Positions 12,054 through 23,003 of a stretch of 64,000 nucleotides of DNA are shown here, one piece after another (position 1 is the stretch's first letter; each line of letters starts with the position of its first letter). A program made the translations under genes and the position numbers. The stretch comes from Chaetoderma sp. LZ-2023a (Eukaryota; Mollusca; Caudofoveata; Chaetodermatida; Chaetodermatidae): NCBI GenBank assembly GCA_034401795.1, contig CM067369.1, positions 187,324,742 to 187,388,741 on the forward strand, in the 5' to 3' direction. The notes beneath the pieces are model-generated. The model made no database searches, was not told the DNA's origin, and saw nothing but the letters and a program-made list of their open reading frames with translations.

Positions 12054-13046
12054 AGCTCACCTGGCCTGAAAGGCCAATTGAGCTTATGCTGTGGCGACCA
12101 TCCGTCGTCAGTCCGTCAACTTTTCCTTTAAACCACTTCTCAAGAACCATTGGGCCGATTTCAATTATATTTGGCAGGAAGCATCCTTATGGCATCAGGA
12201 TCCAAGTTTGTTCAAATGAACGTGATCAGCCAATTTGGCCGGCGGCCATCTTGGATATAGGCCGATTTTAGGAAACGTCTTTAAAAATCTTCTCCGAAAC
12301 CGCTTAGGGGATTGATGCAAGAGGTGAACCAAGTTTGTTCAAGGGAACTTGATTGGTCAAATGGTTCGGCGGCCATCTTGATTGACTCAGTTGTAGCTAA
12401 AATGACTTCTTCTCCAGAACCGCTGAAGGGATCGGGCCAAAATTTGGCAGATATGATTAGGGCCTAAGGGCCATTAGAGTTTGTTCAAAAGAAGTTGATA
12501 AATGGTTTGGTGGCCATCTTGGATCTTTTTCCAGCCAAAAGCTCCCATACTAAAGCAATGGGAAATTTAAAATATTTTCTTCTGGACAACTACCTGGTCA
12601 GTTTCAATTAGATTTGGCAGGAAGCATCCTTAGGGTGTAGAGATGCAAGTTTGTTCAAACGAAGCTGATGGGCCAATTGGGCCAGCGGCCATCTTGGATT
12701 TTTGCCGATTTTTAGAAACGTCTATAAAAATCTCCGAAACCACTTATGGGATTGATGCATGCCTGATGAAATATGATTTAAGGCAAGAGCTGAACCAAGT
12801 TTGTTCAAGAGAACTTGATTGGTCAAATGGTTTGGTGGCCATCTTGGTTGACCTAGTTGTAGTGAAAACAACTTCTCCAGAACCGCTGAAGGAATCGGGC
12901 CGAAATTTGGCAAATATGATTAGGGACTAAGGGACATTGAAGTTTGTTCAAGGGAAATTGATCCATCCAAAAACCTGGACACCATGGGCCAATCAAAATA
13001 TAGCATGTTTGGTGTCCATATTTGATTTTTTTTAAAACATGTTTTT
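12054..13046 (+). repeat. AGCTCACCTGG repeat family, copy S1
   Basis: Starts AGCTCACCTGGCC..AAAGGCCAATTGAGCTTATG, then a CCATCCGTC/GTCCGTC segment and TTTCCTTTAAACCACTTCTC, followed by internal ~150-200-bp repeats containing TTTCAATTATATTTGGCAGG and GCCATCTTGG. Its start cuts the DIRS fossil. The right end gives way to another tandem at 13047. Confidence 0.8.
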
Positions 13047-13140
13047 AGGGGGCCAAGCTGGTGCTTGACACCCTATTGTCTTTGTTCTGTTTATTTTTAG
13101 GGGGCCAAGCTGGTGCTTGGCACCCTATTGTTTTCATTCT
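13047..13140 (+). repeat. Tandem pair of a GGGGGCCAAGCTGG unit
   Basis: Two ~51-bp units, each with GGGGGCCAAGCTGGTGCTTG, then (A/G)CACCCTATTGT and TTCTGTTTATT. GCCAAGC/GCTTGGC forms a small inverted pair. Confidence 0.85.
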
Positions 13141-13156
13141 GTTTATTATTATTTTT

Positions 13157-14417
13157 AGCTCACCTGGCCAGAATGGCTAAGTGAGCTTATGCGATGGTGA
13201 CCATCCGTATTCTGTGTGTCGTCTGTCATCGGTCGTCCGTCAACCTTTTTTTAAACAACGACTTCTCAAGAACCATGTGCCAATTTCAATTATATTTGGC
13301 AGGAAGCATCCCTAGGGCATAGAGATTCAAGTTTGTTCAAACGAAGCTGATCGGCCAAAATCCAAGATGGCCGACAGCCAAAATGGCTGATTTTTAGAAA
13401 CACTTTAAAAAATCTTCTCCTGAAACCGCTGGAGGAATTGATTCAAAACTCATAACATATCATCTATTGCAACGGTAGACCCAAGTTTATTCAAGGCAAC
13501 CTGATTGGCTGATTTGACTGGCGGCCATCTTGGATGACCTAGTTTTCGCGAAAACGACTTCTTTTCTCGAACCACTGAAGGGATAGACCTAAAATTTGGT
13601 AAATATGCTTAGGGACCGAGGTCCATTCAAGTTTGTTCAAGGGAAGTTTGTACGTTAAAAAAACATGACCACAGTCAACCAATCAAAATTTGGCGTTTGT
13701 TGGTCATATTGGCTTTTTTGTATTTGATGTATTTTGATTGCTTTATATATGCTTATCAGTGTGGCGAGTTCAAATATGCCACTTTCGAGACTGTCGGATA
13801 AACGCTTTGGCTATCATCTTGGTTTGTTTTCCCGCCATAGGCTCCCATAGTAAAGCAATGGGCCCATAGTAAAGCAATGGGGAATTCTTTAAACGACTTC
13901 TCAAGAACCACTGGGCTGATTTCAATCATATTTGGCAGAATGCAGCCTTAGGGCATAGAGGTCTAAGTTTGTTCAAACGAAGCTGATCGGCCAAAATCCA
14001 AGATGGCCACCGGCTAAACCAGCCAATTTTTAGAAATGTCTTTAAAAATCTCCGAAACGGCTTGGGGGTTGATTCAAAACTCATGAAACATCTTCTAATG
14101 CAAGAGGAGAACCAATTTGTTCAAGAGAACCTGATTGGTCCATTGGCTTGGCAGCCATCTTGGATGACTTAGTTTTTGCGAAAACAACTTTGTATCCAGA
14201 ATCGTTGAACGGATTGGGCCGAAATTTGGGAGATATGATAAGGGACTAAGGGCCGTTAAGTTTTGTTCAAAAGTAGTTGATACATAAAGAAACATGGCTT
14301 CTGTTTTCTTGTTATAATTCTGCTCAACTCTGTAGGGTTCTACTTATTGTTGATGGCCTTTCTGGTTGAAATGCCTATGATGCAGGTGAGCGATACAGGC
14401 CCCCTGGGCCTCTTGTT
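13157..14417 (+). repeat. AGCTCACCTGG repeat family, complete copy S2
   Basis: Left end AGCTCACCTGGCC; right end CAGGTGAGCGATACAGGCCC then GGGCCTCTTGTT. About 1.26 kb, no coding capacity. Internal diverged repeats centre on TTTGTTCAA(A/G)(C/G)GAAG and GGCCATCTTGGAT. AGCTCACCTG and CAGGTGAGC form a short terminal inverted pair. The same family recurs at 26125, 29800, 34838, 36373 and, reversed, at 58100. Confidence 0.85.
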
Positions 14418-14502
14418 CGTAATCTACATAGTTCCTTGTTTCGGTGTAGCGCTGCCAACTCTTGTGTTTCTATTTCACTTTTCTTAATACATGTCTATTC
14501 AT

Positions 14503-14720
14503 CTATAGTGCTTTGAATTTCTTCGTCCTCCCTAATACTCTTACAGTTGGTATACACTTTGACACAATTTCATTGATTTTGTCTGTAAATAATTTCCAAC
14601 AATGTTCTGCATCGCTTATAAGAACATTTTCCCAATTAATTTCCGTAACACCAACTTTTGAAATAGGATCATAGTCTCCTTTGTGGTACAAGTATATAGT
14701 CACTATTTCAGTATTAGTGA
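14503..14720 (-). pseudogene. LINE fragment, endonuclease-RT linker
   Basis: The - strand frame reads INWENVLISDAEHCWKLF, then TDKINEIVSKCIPT. This fits the linker of CR1/RTE-type LINEs, typically (I/D)WExxL, W..F..KLNE..KYIP. It is short and without neighbouring domains. The assignment rests on pattern only. Confidence 0.45.
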
Positions 14721-14827
14721 GCTCAATTCCTATTTCTATCTTGGTTGCTGGTATACCAATCCTGGCTTCCTTGTGTATCTAGTATTTTATCCGTATTATA
14801 TATCTATGTTCATGTTACGCTATACCT

Positions 14828-16638
14828 TTTAGGTCAATTCCACAGAAAAGTAACATTTTCATGTTTAAAAGAAAAAAATGTACAGTTAAATAATGCACTG
14901 AAATCAAATAGGGAATGGTTCTGGTTTCTAAAACAGGTCTAACCTTGTTTATACCTGCTTCTATTCCTGGTATATAGTTTTTCAAAATATAGGTTAAATT
15001 TGAGCTTAATATTAGTCAGTTTAGTGATTAGTTATGCTCCTTCCACATTCAGTTCACACTGCATTCTATGCTTCTGGGTGATGAACTCCGAACAAAGGTA
15101 CAATGCACTTTTTATATCCAGGGTCATGAATCAACCTTATTGCCAGCCTCTGCACTAATTTGACCCAGAACTGTTTAGACGGCTCTGTCCCATCAGTCAC
15201 AGTTTTGGTCTTGCTGTTTAGTCTGCATCTCAGTGGAATGCCGATTTTTGTAATTTTATATTTTCCTATCTACTAGACTGCTAAACATATCAGAGCCATG
15301 TGCTTATATATGAGTTGATGTGTAGATATTCTCAGCAGACCAGTTTACCTTGTCCCATAAGTCACAAAATATTTAGTAATATTTAGCGCAAATGGGGAAG
15401 GTAAGCTTAGAAACCCTTAACAGTCTGCCAACAAAGTGGCACTTTTCAGCCATGTCTCATGGTAAGGGGTGCATTGATGCACTATCTGGCAGCCATTCAT
15501 CTCATTATGTTGAGGCCATTGACGACTGCCAGATAGTGTTTTAATTTCTTGTCCATTTGGGTTCCAGAAACCATCAAGCTCAGTTTTTTTGGATTCAATC
15601 TTGTCCGTAGCAATATATACCACATTGATGTTTGGGCAGACATTGGTAGCTAGTTTGGCAAATTCAGCTTATGGGTTAATAGTAGATGTAAAGGAAAACA
15701 TGCATCAAATTAGGTGCCTTAAGCCATCTAGCTCTGGAAAAACCTACATTATGTGTTTCAACCAGAGAAAAACACAGTTTGGTATAATGAAGAGCAAATA
15801 AAGGCCAGAATGGAAAGAGAGCCCATGCTAGTTAATGTCAGAGGCATGTATAAAATATCACCATAATCATGATAATTGTCCCATCAGTCACAATTTCAAG
15901 TCACAATTTCAAAAGTCCTGAAACTGACACATGGCTGAATTTGTGACCATTGTATTAAGCATTTTATTATTTTTACGCATTATTTGAGAATTACATATTA
16001 AAAATATGCATTTTTTTGGCATCATGAATCATGATAATAAGTGTTCACTCTTCAGTGTAGGCATTAGTAATTATAGAATAAAAACTTTTTAAGTTGTTGT
16101 TGTGTTTGCTTAAAATAAGGTGATCATTACTAATGAATATAATACCTCTTAATACTTTGATGGTTCCACTATTCTATTAAGATTAATATGTCTCAGAGTG
16201 ACACCTACAGATAATTTTTAAATACAGTCTCATCAGTCACAATTTCTTGTCCCATACGTCACAGTGAATAATTCACTGCTGTCATGATGAAAAAAATAGG
16301 ATGTATGTCTCTATGGTCATTTTAGAAAGCTACCAGTATCTCCTAATAGAATTATAGTCACATGTAAGCTGCCTCTCAAACTGAGATAGTATTTGCAGTG
16401 TGACTGAGCAGGATATAAAATGGTGGTCCGCAAAAGTCCCATAAGTCACAGACCCTTTATGCATGCTGTCCACAAGAGGTGATAGATAATTCCAGATTAC
16501 ATTCATATTTGGTTATAGTCAGGTCTTTTCTACCAGATTAAATTAAGAAAATAACTCTATTGCGTCTTAATTTTTTTGTATTATTGGTTACAATTTAAAA
16601 AAAAAATGTCCCATAAGTCACAATGGAATTGACCTTTA
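14828..16638. mobile_element. 1.8-kb inverted-repeat element with TTTA flanks
   Basis: GGTCAATTCC at 14832-14841 is matched by GGAATTGACC at 16625-16634, and TTTA lies directly outside on both sides (14828-14831, 16635-16638), as expected of a 4-bp target duplication. The interior has no coding frame but carries seven copies or variants of GTCCCATAAGTCACA (15187, 15352, 15879, 16227, 16249, 16436, 16608). Family not recognised. Confidence 0.6.
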
Positions 16639-16651
16639 GATATATCTAAAC

Positions 16652-17042
16652 AGGGCTCGAAATAAACTAAGGTAACCAATGTAATAGCCTTGGTTGCCCA
16701 TACCTTTTTGCCTTGGTGCCCCTCCATTTTGTCATCTTTTTACTTGAGGCAACAGGTGTGCCTTAGGTGCCCTCCTCTATTGCCTTGGTGCCCATCTTAC
16801 AGACTGTTAAATAAAGTATCTGAAGTAAATGTACAGAGTTACCCAAAAGTAGATAGCAACATTGAACATATTCTGACTGTAATGCTTGTACTGTAGAAGG
16901 GGAACAGGAGGTTCTTGATCCTGATTACATGAGAAAGTCAAAATCTTGCCTTTATGCCCTTCTTCATGAGGTATAGTCTGCCTTGCCTTAGTGCCCCTAA
17001 TATTATGAAAGCTGTTAAGGCAAGATTGCCTTCCCCTTTTTA
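16652..17042. repeat. GGGCTCGAAATAA repeat, copy R1
   Basis: Begins GGGCTCGAAATAAACTAAGG and contains recurring TTGCCTTGGTGCCC boxes. It ends GCAAGATTGCCTTCCCC. A second copy, R2, lies at 20885-21605 with another element inside it. Confidence 0.75.
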
Positions 17043-18900
17043 CTGATATCTTCAAGCCATGTTTATGTACCTTTTAGATACATACATATTCCTATTTCTA
17101 TCTTCTAACATTGGTTTTCCTATTTTCTGACAGAGTTAATGGATGCTACTAAATTAGTTGCATCGCTATCGGCTTACAGTTTAGCGCTAGAAAGTAATTG
17201 TAAGCAATGCACATGTAGTTGATGGCTAAAAGCATGTTTAGTGTGTAAAATTAATTTTGTAGACGATATAAATACTGTAATACTTTAAACTGCTCATATG
17301 AATGTTTGAAATCTAAAACCATTTTGAAACATAGACGAAATCAAAGCCGTATTTATAATAAATTGTTTGAATAAAATATGTTTGTGTTGTCTACTTTGAA
17401 TATAACTTGGGAAATGTATAAATCGCTTTCCTTAAAGATCGAAAATGTAGCCTACTGAATGTTTACACTTATTTCCAATATTTTCAATATAGTCAATGTT
17501 TGAATCGAGTTCATAATGTTTAAATTAGCAATCCAGTTTGCCGTTTCTGGAGAAATTTAAGATCAATAAAAATGATTAAAGAACTATATCGAAAAAAGAA
17601 ATTAGGATGTCAAGTTCTAATTTAGAAGGTTTGAAGACACAATATATGAAGAGATTGTGAATGGGTGATGCCTGATGAAGTATTCATGAATGAACATTCT
17701 ACTGTGGTAACATCTAGTCTGTTTGGACTACTGAGAGTCGAGTTCATCTCATATCAGTAAGTGGACATGCGTGGGCTGGTGATGACCCAGGACATAGTTA
17801 AGGGACTAGAAGTTCACTGTATCTGTTAAAGATATCCTGCAGGTAAAGCTGGGAATACAGTCAACGTTCTCATACCGTTAGCAAAGATGTATGTGGATGA
17901 GACCATCAGTTCCTCTCGGTTTGAGCTCAGATGGTGATCATGATAGACTGGGTTGCTGGCCAGTTGTCTTGATCTGATATTATTACATCAACCCCTTCTG
18001 AGTTAGGTGCATGATCAAAATGGCTTAATGTACTGTCAGGCCATGGCAAGCATTCCTATTGTGAGTCATGCTTCCTGTGATCAGACATGAAAAGTTATCA
18101 TTTGGAAATCATGAGGACCTGGTATATGTGTGAGCGTATATGACTTTGTTTAGCTTACTATAAACGTAATGCACTTCCTTGTTTGGCCCAGTTAGGCCAA
18201 CCCTGAGGCCGTCTAGTCTTGCCGACCGATTTAGTCAGTGGCAAATTAAAAGTTATAGTCTCATAGACTACAGTCCTTGGTCTCACAAATGTATGAGAAA
18301 GGCAACTATCCTAGGCTGTGTCCTGTACTTGAGTACCAGGTGGCGTTCTGCTGAACATGTCACCAAACTGTTTGATTGTCCATTTTCTTGTCACAGTGTG
18401 GGGTAGCCATGCCACCTGTGTAGTGATGGCGCAGTGATTTACCCGCACAGTCTTTCGCCACATTGTTGAGGCAGCTCCACCGGGCGATAACATGTTCCAT
18501 ACATGGAAGCTAGAGTTGGGTGGTTTGGCTTACAGTCATATCGGTTTTGATATGACCTTTCATATAGGTTTTAACCAACTCAGGTTTATAGATGATCTAT
18601 ATTGAGTTATGTAAAGAAAAAGTTGAAATCCATTCTCTAAAATGTTTAAAAACAATCATAAATAACATGAAAATAGGACACAATTTCCTGTTACAAATTC
18701 TTGGTGCCTTACACCTATGCTTAATGTCACCCATGCCCATCATTGCTGCAGTGAACTTATTATCTGGGACCACTTATATATTAGGTATTCTGTAATAACC
18801 ATCATTTATTACATCAAAATTAATCAAAAATTTGACTGCATTCATGTCATCATTGTGAAAAAATACAAATCGTGTCCAGCATCATGTGACTTGGGAATTT
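17043..18900. other. Long non-coding stretch
   Basis: Both strands were read: only short chance frames, no recognisable exon or repeat family member. The missing first NADK2 exon could in principle lie here or upstream, but no matching peptide was seen. Confidence 0.4.
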
Positions 18901-18902
18901 TA

Positions 18903-19105
18903 TGATGAAAGCAAGCCACTATAGATGTATTGAATTTTTTTATGAAAGCAAACCACTTTAGATGTATTGAATTTTCTGATAAAAGCAAGCCACTATAGAT
19001 GTATTGAATTTTCTGATGAAAGCAAGCCACTATAGATGTATTGAATTATCTGATAAAAGCAACCCTACTAGTCTAGATGCATTGAATTTTCTGATGAAAG
19101 CACTT
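18903..19105. repeat. 37-bp minisatellite, about five units
   Basis: The box AGCAAGCCAC recurs at 18910, 18947, 18984 and 19021 (spacing exactly 37). Each unit continues TATAGATGTATTGAATTTT. A fifth, diverged unit follows near 19058. 37 is not a multiple of three, so it is not a coding repeat. Confidence 0.92.
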
Positions 19106-19560
19106 CAATTTGCTGCCAGACTTGCCAAATGTTTTAGACCAGAAGAAGGGACAGAAGCTGTGCCACAAAAAGTGACACTATTCACAAATTTTGTTAGAGA
19201 AGGCAATAGGCAAGCACCTACAAGTAAGTGACTTTGTCAACCAGAAGTTGATTTAGAAATCAACACAGAAGTCGCACATGAAAGTGGACTCGAAATGCAG
19301 TTGATTTTCTCGGAACAGATACATGTAGCAACCTAAGTCATATGGCCTGATAGAGTGCTCTGGAATGAAGAAACAAAGCAAGTGCTGTTGTGGAGCTCAC
19401 TGTGTCATGGGCAGTGAAATTGGAGATGTTCTGAGAGGAAGGGATTGAAGTACCATAACATTTTGGACCAGTATACAAAGGGAGGCAGGAGAGTCGTACT
19501 TTCTAGTGGAGGTAGGGTGTAGTTTTATTGTCAAACTTTAGTTCTATGAACCCTGTCTGT
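19095..19560 (+). pseudogene. Retroelement C-terminal tail remnant (ELTVPWE-type)
   Basis: In shifting frames the + strand reads LFTNFVREG..APTSK, then VLWNEETKQVLL, and in another frame VELTVSW. The order FVREG - RPDxVLWxEExKxVxLVELTVPWE is familiar from the nuclease-like C-terminal tails of invertebrate non-LTR retroelement proteins. It is badly decayed by frameshifts and stops and no RT domain adjoins it. Confidence 0.4.
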
Positions 19561-20570
19561 GACGACGCACTGGCACTAGGATGTAGTTCATTTATCATCT
19601 GGAATGTAATTTTACCTTTTCCAATTTTCCACCCAAGTGGGGTTCGAACATGGCAATTCTAGAAAATGCAGTGATCCCATTATCCCTATATTTCCTATAT
19701 TTCTCTATATTTTTTACACTTTTTCCTATAGTTTGTTAATGTTTCCCTATAATCCCTATTATTTGATAAATTCACTACTGAGAAATTTTCATATATCATT
19801 TTTCATCCATTTACATTGACCATTCTCAAGTCATTGTACCTAAAGTGAGACTAAGTAAATCTCAAATGATTGATCATTTTAATTTATCATCAGCATTTGA
19901 GCTAAACAGTTCTTGGACATATTCCTTGATCCCACATGCCATGTTTTTCTGAATTTTTCTACTTTACACATTCTAAGGAACTATCCCTAAAATATGGTGC
20001 AACAAAAGAATCTGCCTCACTATAAGGGACTTAGCCTTTCTCACTGATGGTGGTTACCAGGAAACAAACAACCATGTAGAGCAAGTGGGGAATTGCCAGA
20101 TAAAAATAGTTTTCAACGCAATTACAATCCAAATATTGTCCCCCACCTTCTACTTGAGGCGATTGCAGATCACTGTAAATCCAGATATTGTCATTGTAAC
20201 CAATTTAACAGAAACTGCCTCATCGATAGAGAACGATATCATTGTGAAAGCCACAACGACAACATTCAGAAGACACGCAAATGAAAGTGCAAAGAAGAGC
20301 TTGCAAGAAACAAACAGCCTCATTGAACTTTTACAGCGACTGTACCAAATTTTGGAAATGTCCCAGAGCCATGAGTGTTGATGGCATCAAACATGGAAGA
20401 ATAATGCTGGAAAAGTACATCCGAGTCTACTGTCATGGCTTTGGAATAAATGCTGCAAATCTAAAAAAAATTGAAGAAAGAAGTAAATCTTTAAGTTTTG
20501 ATCGACAAATATGTTATACAGGAAAACCAGAAGCACAAAAGAAGCTATCAAAGTGGCTGAGGTGATTAAC
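19561..20570 (+). other. Unassigned stretch with a Cys-rich open frame
   Basis: Overlapping short frames at 20085-20565 include a Cys/His-rich piece (CKSRYCHCNQFNRNC) and a Lys-rich piece (NLKKIEERSKSLSF). I do not recognise them. Because a LINE RT scrap follows directly, they may be older retroelement debris. Confidence 0.3.
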
Positions 20571-20574
20571 AATA

Positions 20575-20800
20575 CATTAGAGAAGAGGAACTTGATGTAG
20601 CTATCAGTAGCCTGAATCAAAAGAATTCCAACATGACACAAGCTAAGGTGAAAACTAAACTCCAGATCTGACAAATTGGAACAGTCCCTCGGGGTTGGAG
20701 AGAAGCAACAGTGATTCTAATGCACAAAAAAGGAAAGGAGAAACACTAATGTGATAGTTACCATCCCATCAGAGAGGATGGTGAATACAACATTGAAATG
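20575..20800 (+). pseudogene. LINE RT entry-block fragment
   Basis: The + strand frame reads VPRGWREATVILMHKKGK, then EKH and, after a stop, CDSYHPI. This is the first RT block of many LINEs (P..WR.A.V..I.KKG....NYRPIS). Only this block survives. Confidence 0.6.
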
Positions 20801-20884
20801 GTTCCTGGACAAGTCATGAGTTCCTTACCCCAGATATGCCAGAGTTTCAGGGAGGACAGATCTACAGAGGACCGTACCGCATCC

Positions 20885-21605
20885 GGGCTCGAAGTAAACC
20901 AAGGCAATTGACCTTTTCAGTTTTAGCTATGCCCCACCCATCTCAAGCTAAGCTCCACCGACACCTCACTCACTGACTATCAATTTCCAAAAAACTATGC
21001 AGGTAAGCTGTTGAATATTTTGAAACTAATTTGACTGGATGCTGTTGGCCCAGTCAAATTAGTTTCAAAATGTTCAACAACGTATTTATTAAATAGTAAA
21101 GACATACAATTCGTACAACAGCGCATAGTCACCAATTATGCGTTCATGACATACTTATCTACGTCGTTCATGACATCATTGATTATGATGTCATCATACA
21201 CATCATGTACCGGTAGTTGATTATGACATCATATGATGGGTGGATAAACTGGAAAGGTCCATTACGACAATTGCCTTGGATGCCCATGTCCCTTACCTTA
21301 ATTTCCCTCACTTTTGCCATGCCAAATATATTTAAGGCAACAACTGCCTTACATGCCCTCATCTATTGCAGTTCCAAACTGCATTACAGAGTTATCCTTC
21401 TGTAAACAGCAACACTGAGCAACCTCTGACTGTAACGTTAGTACTGTACACGAGAAATATGGTGATTCATGATCCTGATTGCCTGAGAAAGTTCAATGTT
21501 GCCCTCATGCTCTTATCGGGAGCCATGATCTGCCTTCATACCCTGAGATGTTGCCTTAATTCCTCTGAAATTAGGAATGCCATAAAGGTATCATTGCCTT
21601 AACCT
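20885..21605. repeat. GGGCTCGAAATAA repeat, copy R2, split by a family P MITE
   Basis: Left part GGCTCGAAGTAAACCAAGG. The right part resumes at ATTGCCTTGGATGCCC (21268) and parallels R1 through CATGATCCTGATTGCC to AAGGTATCATTGCCTTAAC. The R1/R2 alignment is broken exactly by the P element at 20906-21263. Confidence 0.75.
20906..21263 (+). repeat. Family P palindromic MITE (P1)
   Basis: TTGACCTTTTCAGTTTTAGC start and AACTGGAAAGGTCCATTA end. It holds the TAGCTAAGCTCCACC segment, the central hairpin GTTGAATATTTTGAAACTAA with its inverted arm, and the GATTATGATGTCAT-rich right half. It is inserted in repeat R2. Confidence 0.85.
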
Positions 21606-22200
21606 TCTTCCTGACATCTTCACGCTCTTTGCATATTGCACAAAACATCAAACACGTCAAAGACGCCTTCAGACCCACACCATATATGTATGAATCAACT
21701 TGCGAAAAATGTTTGATTAGGTATGGAAGCAAGGGCTGAAGCAAGCTTCTAACCGATGTAACAAAGCACAAGCTCAAATGGATGGAGAGCTACCTTTAAA
21801 ATCCAAAAGCATTGGCTGAACTTCGAGGAAGCCAGGAACCCTATAACAGTGCATCCCAAAGTGAGGCACATGGCTTTCTCTTACACTATTTCTTATCTGT
21901 ATAAACTATAACCTTGAGGAATTTCTCAAAAATTTGAAAATTTATCATCTATCGGGATGATTTGGTATTATGGAGGAGTACGTATTGTATATCACTACTG
22001 CAGAATTGCACATAAGAAATGCAATGAAGGTACTGGAGGAATGGAAAAAATTGGTTTGTCAACGAGAGGAAAACAACTTTCATGATCATCAGACTGTCAA
22101 CATGACACCCCAATATCAATCTTTGCATAGGTGACTTCTAGATGAACCAACTCCAACATACCTTGCCATCATCACCGTAGATAGACAATTAATGTAGAAA
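21606..22200. other. Non-coding stretch
   Basis: Nothing recognised. Short frames only. Confidence 0.4.
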
Positions 22201-22202
22201 GT

Positions 22203-22290
22203 TTACATAGGTACATACATACAAACGTACATACTCACACACATGCAAGCTCGCATGCTCGCATATGTGTGTGTGCGCATGTGTGAGGAT
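22203..22290. repeat. ACAT/GCAT/TGTG simple repeat
   Basis: Mixed (TACA)n, (CATG)n and (TG)n tract. Confidence 0.8.
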
Positions 22291-22534
22291 AAAGTTAAAC
22301 CCAGACCAGAATAACATACTAAAAAGCAGAAGCAGACCCGGACGTGCATACAAAAAGATTCACATAATACGTTTTTCATCTATTAATCAATTTACCAACC
22401 ACTCACCCTCCCATCGATTCGGCTACCCACTAATCAATCAATCAATGACTAAACTAATTGGGCAAGTGGTGGTGTTTGAATGACCATTTAGCTGGTTGAT
22501 TTGGTTGGTGGATGATTGTGTTGGTAGATCATTG

Positions 22535-22770
22535 AGTGGGAGGACAGACAAACACCCAGATGGACAGACCAAAAGATGGTAGACTAAAAGACAGACCGAT
22601 GGACCGAAAGACAGATTGACTGACCAAAAGACAGCTTGACCGAACGTCCAAGAGACTAACTAAATGACAGATTGACAGACTGAAAAGGCAGACCATATGA
22701 CCGATAAATAGAACAACAACGAAAGACAGACCACCTGAAAGACAGACCAACTGAGTGAAAGACACCCCAC
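22535..22770. repeat. AGACAGACC-type short-period repeat
   Basis: Irregular tandem of AGACAGACC, GACTGACC and AAAGACAGA units with ~12-16-bp spacing. Confidence 0.75.
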
Positions 22771-22914
22771 CGTTAAAGTTTAAAATGGCTGTACAAGTTG
22801 CGGAATGTTCCGGATCATAGCTCACGATACAAACTTCTTGTTTCACCTAGGTTTTATATGCATTTATATAACTTTATATTCAAACACATTTTTCCTTTCT
22901 ATTTCTCTTATTAG

Positions 22915-23003
22915 TTGTACTCCAAGCAGTCTGACTACCATGGCTTGTTGGAGCGACATAAATATCACCATAAATGTCTGAAGAATATTACAAACTGTCT
23001 TCG
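22915..23003 (+). CDS. NADK2: NADK2 exon a
   Basis: After the acceptor TCTCTTATTAG the frame reads [18 protein letters not shown], then a segment ending TNCLR. The donor is CTTCG|GTAAGT. It matches the NADK2 segment before the GGDG domain (human GLLERHHIHTKN-like). The last codon is split and completed by exon b (CG|A = Arg). Confidence 0.88.

Noticed and set aside
12054-14417. Possible continuation of DIRS element 1 across the repeat
   Set aside because: No terminal repeat or internal complementary region matching its left side could be found beyond 12045.
18903-19105. Regular 37-bp repeats resembling a CRISPR array
   Set aside because: Units are head-to-tail with no unique spacers, and the context is an animal genome.
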